NCBI GenBank assembly: GCA_021234535.1
Contig: CM037842.1
Span: forward strand, 23,313,106 to 23,377,105
Reading direction: 5' to 3'
Length of the DNA stretch: 64,000 bases
Source of the DNA: Stichopus chloronotus
Lineage: Eukaryota; Echinodermata; Holothuroidea; Aspidochirotida; Stichopodidae
Shown: in pieces, positions 57,655 to 64,000 of the stretch
Layout of the letters: each line of letters opens with the position of its first letter
Numbering within the stretch: position 1 is the first letter of the stretch
The notes under the pieces: model-generated
The model's input: only the letters and a program-made list of their open reading frames with translations
Databases searched by the model: none
Told to the model about the DNA's origin: nothing
Made by a program: the position numbers and the translations under genes

Positions 57655-60600
57655 CTGTAATTAAAAGAATATGACATTAATCTGTCATAAATGTAGAATT
57701 TAATCTACTTGAGTAATGTAGTGTTTTAATGTAATCTTTTAAATCACTGAATTGATTACGCCATGGACCATAACGGAGGGTTGGAAAACCTTGCGAACCT
57801 TCCGAACATGGTTCGCGGGAAATCTGCGATAACTTGATCCTTGTCTGGACACATTTTTTTTTTAATGAAAAAGGGGGGGAAAAAAACTTGGAAATCTTCA
57901 GAGAAACAAATGGGGTAAAACGTTGGGAAACAAATATTGAAAAGAAGCTGTGTTGATCGTTATTGCCTACAATACCCACTTAGGCAAATAGCACAGGTTG
58001 CCCCTATGTCTAACCATGATATCCAGTATATCCACAACGTCCATGCAAATTACCAGAAATTATCGCCAATTAACTTTAAGGTAGTGGCCCTACACACCCT
58101 ATGAACCCCAATGCCCACAGATGATTCGCACAGTGCTCTGGCACAATTTCGTCTCCGTTGGTTTCAGTGTTTTTTTTCTGAACTCTGCACACTGATCCTC
58201 TGTGCAATTAATGAGAATGGAGTGCTTTCGTACTGTATGTACGTATACACAACATACATACAGTACATACATAGCAGAGCAAACAGAGCCCATGCAGAAG
58301 CGCTTGAACTTTGAACCTTCTTTATGTTTACAGTCTCACACACAGATGCAATGGTAGCGCCAAATGCCTCTCTGGAAAATATAACATTACACGCAGTAAA
58401 AAAATTGCAGCAATCAAACCTTTTTCGAAATCTGGGGGAGATGACTTTTCTTTTTAACTTTTTTGCTGCAAATTTTTACTGCCTGTTAATGGTCACATTT
58501 ATCAGTGATAAAAAAGTGCAGTACAATGTCTTGGCCACGAAGAATGGCTGGATTTGAGTGCTATGAATGCGATAAACGTCACAGGTGTTTTGTGTGAGTT
58601 AGACTGGGGATAACGTCCTGACACAAAATTGAAAGTCGTAAGATATAGGGGAAAATTGTCAACACTGAAAGGGCAAAAATATAGATAGAATGGAAGTTTC
58701 AAAAAGGGAAGCGGCCAATCAAAAAGCGACTAAAGGTAAAGGGAATATCTGAGTGGCAATATTCGTGAATGCAAAGAAATTGACCCCTTTAAATTCATAT
58801 TTGAAATGAATTAAGTGTAAAATGAGATATTTTATGTAAGATACAGACATTACCATTTTGGGATAGGTGTTGACATTTTTGCACTTAAAAACCTTTTTTG
58901 AAAACATACCAGGATTTTCCTAAGTCAAATGTGCAGAGCTTGTATGTAGTACAGCTTGTAGTTGACAGTGTATTAAATGGTCTACAGTATAATTCTGTGC
59001 AACGTTACCACACAGAGGTTTAATTTTATTATTTGCCATGGGGCAGATGCCTACCTTTTTAGTGGGGAATGCCACGATCGAGACATTTATTCTAGGCCTA
59101 CTGCTTATGATAAAGCATAAGATTGGACTCAAGTTTCACTCATTCCTGACACTTTTGTAAGTGACACTTATCATTCACATTTTAAAAGGTACCGTATATT
59201 ACAACAACGCAAATAGTCTAATTTTAAGCTTTCTTGATTGAGTTTTCAAATATTGTTCAAGTTTTCAAGTATATATTTTTTGTGCTCATCTGCAACAATT
59301 TGACCCCTTTGATACACAAGGAACCCCAATCTTCCAGGAGCTTGCCCCCTGAACCCCCCACAAGGGGTTCCAGCCCTACACAATGTCAATGGGAAATCGG
59401 TAGATTTTCTATCGTGTTCACAAGAAATTTAGTAAGGTTTTCTAACCCCGCCACAATGCTCAGTGTATTGCCTGGTTTATTGGCCAGATACTGCTCAGTG
59501 GGTAGTTGTATATTGTTGCTAGGTAATGACTGCATATCATTGAAGAATCACTGCAATTAAATAGAACTATAAAATGAATCGTAAGGGTACAAAGTGAATT
59601 ATCTTAATACCATTCTATGGTCCTAGAAATCTCTAGAATCTTGACATAAGGTCTAGACTATGAGGACTATAACATCCACATGTACATATAAATTGCAAAA
59701 ACGCACTCCCAATTTCTTTTTCTTGGTTTTTCATCTTGTTTTCACAGAAAGTGGCAAGTCTTGCTTACACATCAAAGCTTCTTTGTCAGTATATTTGTGG
59801 CAGTAATTTTAACTTGAATATTTTTAATTTTGCTGTTAGAACCAGAATTCCAATGTCACCAGTGTTTTAGTAAAACAGTACTGTATGTACAGCACCACAT
59901 AATCTCAGCAATCAAAAGCACAAGATTAAAACAACATTACAACAGTGATAAGGACATTACACTTACCAATTACAAAGGGTCTGTTTATGTTACCTTCCTG
60001 AAGTATTCTTTAGGGCTTCTACAATCCCTGCATACTGAATCCATAATAATCTCTAACTCACCCACCACATGCAAAAAGAACCTGTTTTAACTGATTGTAA
60101 TACACTTAGATATACCACATACACAGTCAGCCAAAGTTTGTCTTGTTGAGATATTAACTTTACAACATCAAAATTACTGAACTAAGCAAACATGACTCTA
60201 TCACTTCCTGGTACAGCACAGGTGAATACTTATTACCAAGTCAGCTCAAGATTCCCTTCTTGTGAGGGTTTTATAATGTGACCCTTGTTGACCTCAAATG
60301 AAATATTACAGCACCAAAATACATTTGAGTGCATTGCACCTACGTACAATAACAGGTATGTACAGTAGACAGTCAAAGTTTCCCTTCTAGAGATACTTTG
60401 CGGACAGGGTTTTGTCATTTGACCCTTGCTGAGTTACTGCTGTTGTCATTTGACCTTCACTATCAAGAATAGGCCTCTTGTATTCATTGTGGTACATAAA
60501 TCAGAGTATTCTCTTTTAATTTAACATCTATGGTTCTGAATGAATAATATAAATAACAATATGTGAGACTGATCAGATATATCTTCAGCTGTTAACCCCA

Positions 60601-60820
60601 AGAGGCATGAACTTTTGACAAGTTTTACATTCAATGAAGGAAACACTCTGCTAATGGTGAAAAAAAAAAATCAAACTTCTTTCTAGATGATAAACTATAC
60701 CTACTGTTTCCTTTTTATATAAACATGACTATGAACTTTGTAATCAGTTGTCTCAAAATGCAATGTGTTATTCTCATGCAAACATGAATGCATCTTAAGT
60801 ACTATGTTTTGTTAACTTAC
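57655..60820. other. RABAC1 intron 1 (of the visible exons), 3.2 kb
   Basis: Bounded by the donor 'gtaagt' at 60,820 and the acceptor at 57,655 (minus strand). It contains weak ~145-bp family remnants near 60,230-60,480 ('gacccttgttgacctcaaat', 'gacccttgctgagttactgc'). Open frames at 58,111-58,557 and 59,234-59,560 show no motif. Confidence 0.5.
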
Positions 60821-61027
60821 AGACAATAAACGAGGAGGCCAATAAAGACAAATATGTAGTTGCTCTGGAAATGTTCAATGTTTGCCACGACACGTTTACT
60901 TGCAGTAGCAACAGATGATGGCTTTGTAAACCTTGCTGATGAAAGAAATTCACTCCATGGTCTGACATTTTCTCTGCGACGGGATATCCAATCCCTGGCT
61001 CCAGCATTCGCAAGATTGAGAGACATC
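60821..61027 (-). CDS. RABAC1: RABAC1 (PRA1), first visible coding exon
   Basis: The gene product is the prenylated Rab acceptor, a small four-pass membrane protein of the Golgi and late endosomes that binds prenylated Rab GTPases and GDI. This exon encodes 68 residues from the ATG at 61,026: first MSLNLANAGARDWISRRREN, then VRPWSEFLSSARFTKPSS, ending with SNYIFVFIGLLVYC. The family signature is visible: RRR..(I/V)RPW..F, a (K/R)R(V/L)..N(I/V)E..QSNY.F.F.GL..YC segment and the start of the first hydrophobic hairpin. It best resembles vertebrate RABAC1 rather than the PRAF2/ARL6IP5 branch, which lacks the RRR..RPW block. The exon follows 'cattacag' with one base before the ATG, so this ATG is probably internal and about 20 N-terminal residues come from an upstream exon. 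Four exons together give 167 residues; human RABAC1 has 185. Donor gtaagt, phase 2. Confidence 0.9.
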
Positions 61028-61199
61028 CTGTAATGTTGACAAAGGTGTTTAACACTACATTACATTATGTTACCAGAAACAAAAATGGCTACAGTACTGA
61101 TACGTTCTCATCTATAATGGCCTTTGATTGGCAGAAAAAAAAGAAAGTGAAATACAGCTAAGCCAAAATGGCCAAGTACCTAAGAAAAGCTATCATTTA

Positions 61200-61341
61200 T
61201 TATTACATCTACAAAATTCAACCATCACTCAATCAATCAAGACATAAATCACTCCAACTATCCATCCATCAATTAATCAATCAATCTACCCATCCATTGA
61301 TCAAAATCCATACATCTATCTACCCATAAATCCATAAATCC

Positions 61342-61384
<43 letters not shown>

Positions 61385-61445
61385 CACCTTGCCATCAATC
61401 AATCAATTCATACATCAATCAACCATTCATCAATCAATCAACACA
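61200..61445 (+). repeat. (ATCA)n-rich microsatellite
   Basis: Long imperfect run; the purest part, 61,340-61,382, is about 11 atca units in a row. Flanks contain catccat and atcaacc variants. Confidence 0.9.
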
Positions 61446-64000
61446 TCTTTTTGCCTAAGTCAGCTCAAAAGGCTGATCGCTTGATCAAAACAAATCTTGT
61501 CAAACTTGCTATCCATGGACTTCACTATTGTTATAAAAATACAGATATTTGGGTCTGGTCAATTGGGGTCTGAGAATGTGCAAAGATGAAATCTGTTGAA
61601 TTGCATTCACTACCAGAGACATAATCTGATCAAGTGAATTTTCCACTTTGGCTGGCCTTCCATTTTAAATACCCCTAAATGCCTGTTAACTTGTAAGAGA
61701 AGGTATGATCAAAACTGGTATCATAAAAGCAATTCACCAAACAATTCAAAACACAGAATTTCTCAGTTTATTGTTAAGTCTGTATTGAAGGTGTATGTGA
61801 TTCCAATACTAGAAACAATGCAAACAGCTAGAAGAGAATGAAAGAAAATTTGTACCTTTTGATGCCAAGCTAGAAGTTAAAAAGAATATTATAGCAAAGG
61901 ACTGTCAGTGAAAGATATATGAGAGAGGAAAGAGATTAAAAAGGGTTCTACCACCTTCATAAGAGAGGAATTGACCATGACAATTTTACTGAGACAAATT
62001 AAAGAGGTTTTCATAATAAGAGTGATGAAGGTGCATCCTTTTTTCTTCTTTCCAGTGCTAATAACTGCTATTACATTTTGTGTTGTATCAATTTCTACTC
62101 TTTCACTTCCACAGAAATGGCTCTGAAACTTGATACTAAGGACACGAGAAATGTGATTTACTGTATTGTTACCCACAATTATCTGAAAGTTCAGCACTGA
62201 CTTATGATTGAAGGTTGTAGATTGCAAAGTATGGTCATAGTTGCTATATTTTGTTTCCATTTATATTTACAGTACACCATTTCTTCTCATTTATAGACTT
62301 CTGTGACAAAGAAAAATGGTAGAAAGAACTGAACCTAACAATTAAATGATTTAAACAAAAAACATGCCATTTCATAAATTCTAATGATTTTTGCATCCCT
62401 TTTAAAATGAGTACTGCAAAACTTCCAGTGAAGATGAATGTACTTTGAACCATTGTGATGTAACAAAATGATACTTGATTTATAATTTCTGTTACTGCAA
62501 ATATAATTACCACAACAATGAACTGTCATTAGACAGTAAAATGGAAAAAAAAAAACGCAAATGTCTTTTTCCTCAAACACATTTGTACGAATAGAGCGGC
62601 ATTGTCGGCACGAACATGATTTCAGCCAATCAATGATCAATATTACTGGTAGGGTTATTAATGTCAGGCAAATACCAAGAGGTTTATTGAACAGGAAACA
62701 TTAGTATATGGGGACATACTGTAAAAGGAATTTACTTTGTTAATATTTTTGTTCTTCTGGTTTTCATTTCAGGATTAGGGTGAATGAACTTTGTGATAGA
62801 TTCCTCTCCTGGGAGAATATCTTAACTTGCAATGCTGTTTATTGTATTGTGGAAATGAAGTTATGTGCAATCTTTTGTGTATAATTTTTTTGTATAAACA
62901 GTTTGTGTTACCTTGGTATCATCTACGCATGTGCAATGGAAGAGTAAGTGGCAAGTAATGCTCACAAGAAAAAGACTGTGTAGTTTTCTTTATGTTTGTT
63001 TATATTTCAAATCCAGGAAGAGGAGAGAACTTATCACTCTCTTGGACAAACTTTCACCAAAGCATGTCACAAAGCCATCTAAGATAAATGTAACACCGTA
63101 ACTGGCACTTTAACGGCATAGTAGCTGAGTGCTATTCTTTGAAAACACATGTTAGCATGTTTTGGAACCTATATTTGAAACTGCAAAACACATACCAATC
63201 TTCTAAATAGCTGCCACCAATGCTGAGACAATGGCTATTGTACTGGAACTTCTTTTCAAGGGTGACAAAAGGAGCTCAAAACAAACAAATAACAGACGAT
63301 ATAATAAGAAAAATCAAACTCCAGATACAAACTGATAAAAGTTTGATATACAGTTAAGTCTTTCAACTTTTTTCCAGCAGGATATACACCAAATGTTACA
63401 CAGACTGCTCAAGTGAAATTAGTTCGTCCAATAATGAAAACCAGCACACATGACAAACTTGGATCAGGAAACACAGAATGCACAATAGTCTGCAGTATAT
63501 CATGAGCCAAGTTTGACAATCAGCCACGGGACAAAACTATAGTACTAGAAATAGAAGAAAATATAGCACTTCTAAAATCTCTGTAATGCATATAGATGAA
63601 GAAAGAGAAAACTTTGTCAAAACAAAGAGAAATACACAATTTGCAAATAGGACAGTACACAAACTCTACCATAAATGAAAGAAGCAAGTAATCAGGCTTA
63701 CGGATCATAAACATAAAATTTCCAGATTACAATCCACAGCTGTAACAGCCACAGTAGTCTACAAACACTTTTCATTTTAACACTATACTTATAACACCAA
63801 AATAACAATATCTGTCGAGGTCAGCGAGAGAAAGTTATGTAGATGTTGTCAAGTTACAGTATGGTGCAGAACTTGTACACATCCAGCAAATAGATACCAA
63901 GTTATTTGATACAGCAACCAGTTTTTTACTCGAATCTACCAATTTCTGGCAAACCTGCCAAAGAACTGATTGAAAGTATGATTTCAGATACACTTTTGAT
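61446..64000. other. Upstream of the visible RABAC1 exons, no exon assigned
   Basis: The first RABAC1 exon was sought here on the minus strand. The only phase-compatible candidate is an open stretch at about 63,195-63,270 before a gtatgt donor (ending 'SIGGSYLED'), which is unsupported by family similarity and may be repeat sequence. The rest is AT-rich without recognised features. Confidence 0.35.

Noticed and set aside
63195..63270. RABAC1 first exon
   Set aside because: Phase fits, but the sequence does not resemble any known PRA1 N-terminus and the strand is open for only about 25 codons.

Overview
The window is animal nuclear DNA. It is AT-rich, has long introns with GT-AG junctions, no operons, abundant interspersed and tandem repeats, and only a few short exons. 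The repeat types (hAT-derived pieces, decayed non-LTR and other reverse transcriptases, a foldback element built of short subrepeats, dispersed repeats with a 'tgacctttgacct' core) suggest a marine invertebrate, most likely a deuterostome such as an echinoderm. No single feature proves the taxon, so this is inference.

Two regions carry convincing spliced genes. (1) Minus strand, 61,027 down to 53,117: four exons of the prenylated Rab acceptor gene RABAC1 (PRA1/PRAF1), with good splice sites and consistent phases, giving 167 residues up to the stop. The first exon (about 20 residues in relatives) is not identified and may lie beyond 64,000. (2) Plus strand, 11,567-16,507: four exon-like blocks (11,567-11,652, 12,486-12,554, 13,321-13,440, 16,371-16,507) forming the 3' end of a gene I do not recognise. 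A separate coding-looking open stretch lies on the opposite strand in its first visible intron (12,182-12,415). Weaker single-exon candidates are at 10,737-10,811 and 18,920-19,213.

Layout: 1-1,230 hAT transposase remnant plus a degenerate tandem repeat; 3,097-4,391 a non-autonomous hAT-like element with terminal inverted repeats and an 8-bp target duplication; 5,140-6,110 a decayed reverse transcriptase (minus); 7,150-7,600 a CCCATGGG-rich repeat; 8,575-10,060, 13,085-13,195, 15,205-16,075, 20,395-21,135, 24,597-25,000 and 43,883-43,945 copies or pieces of one dispersed family, two of them in opposite orientation around the unrecognised gene; 13,895-15,180 a tandem ~145-bp repeat; 19,205-19,735 a possible solo LTR; 21,250-22,116 two inverted-repeat elements; 24,005-27,830 two copies of another family plus a ~290-bp tandem repeat; 30,960-33,400 direct repeats, the third split by a 1.29-kb foldback-like element; 33,786-34,720 a decayed LINE reverse transcriptase (minus); 39,885-40,660, 42,930-43,880 and 48,380-49,410 three minisatellites; 51,955-55,760 further ~145-bp repeats on both sides of the last RABAC1 exon. 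Long intervals between these show nothing I can assign.

The most notable signals are the ~145-bp repeat family, which carries a perfect nuclear-receptor DR1 motif at eight places and reaches into RABAC1 introns, and the foldback-like element with palindromic 21-bp subrepeats. No prokaryotic features, CRISPR arrays, rRNA or credible tRNA genes were seen.
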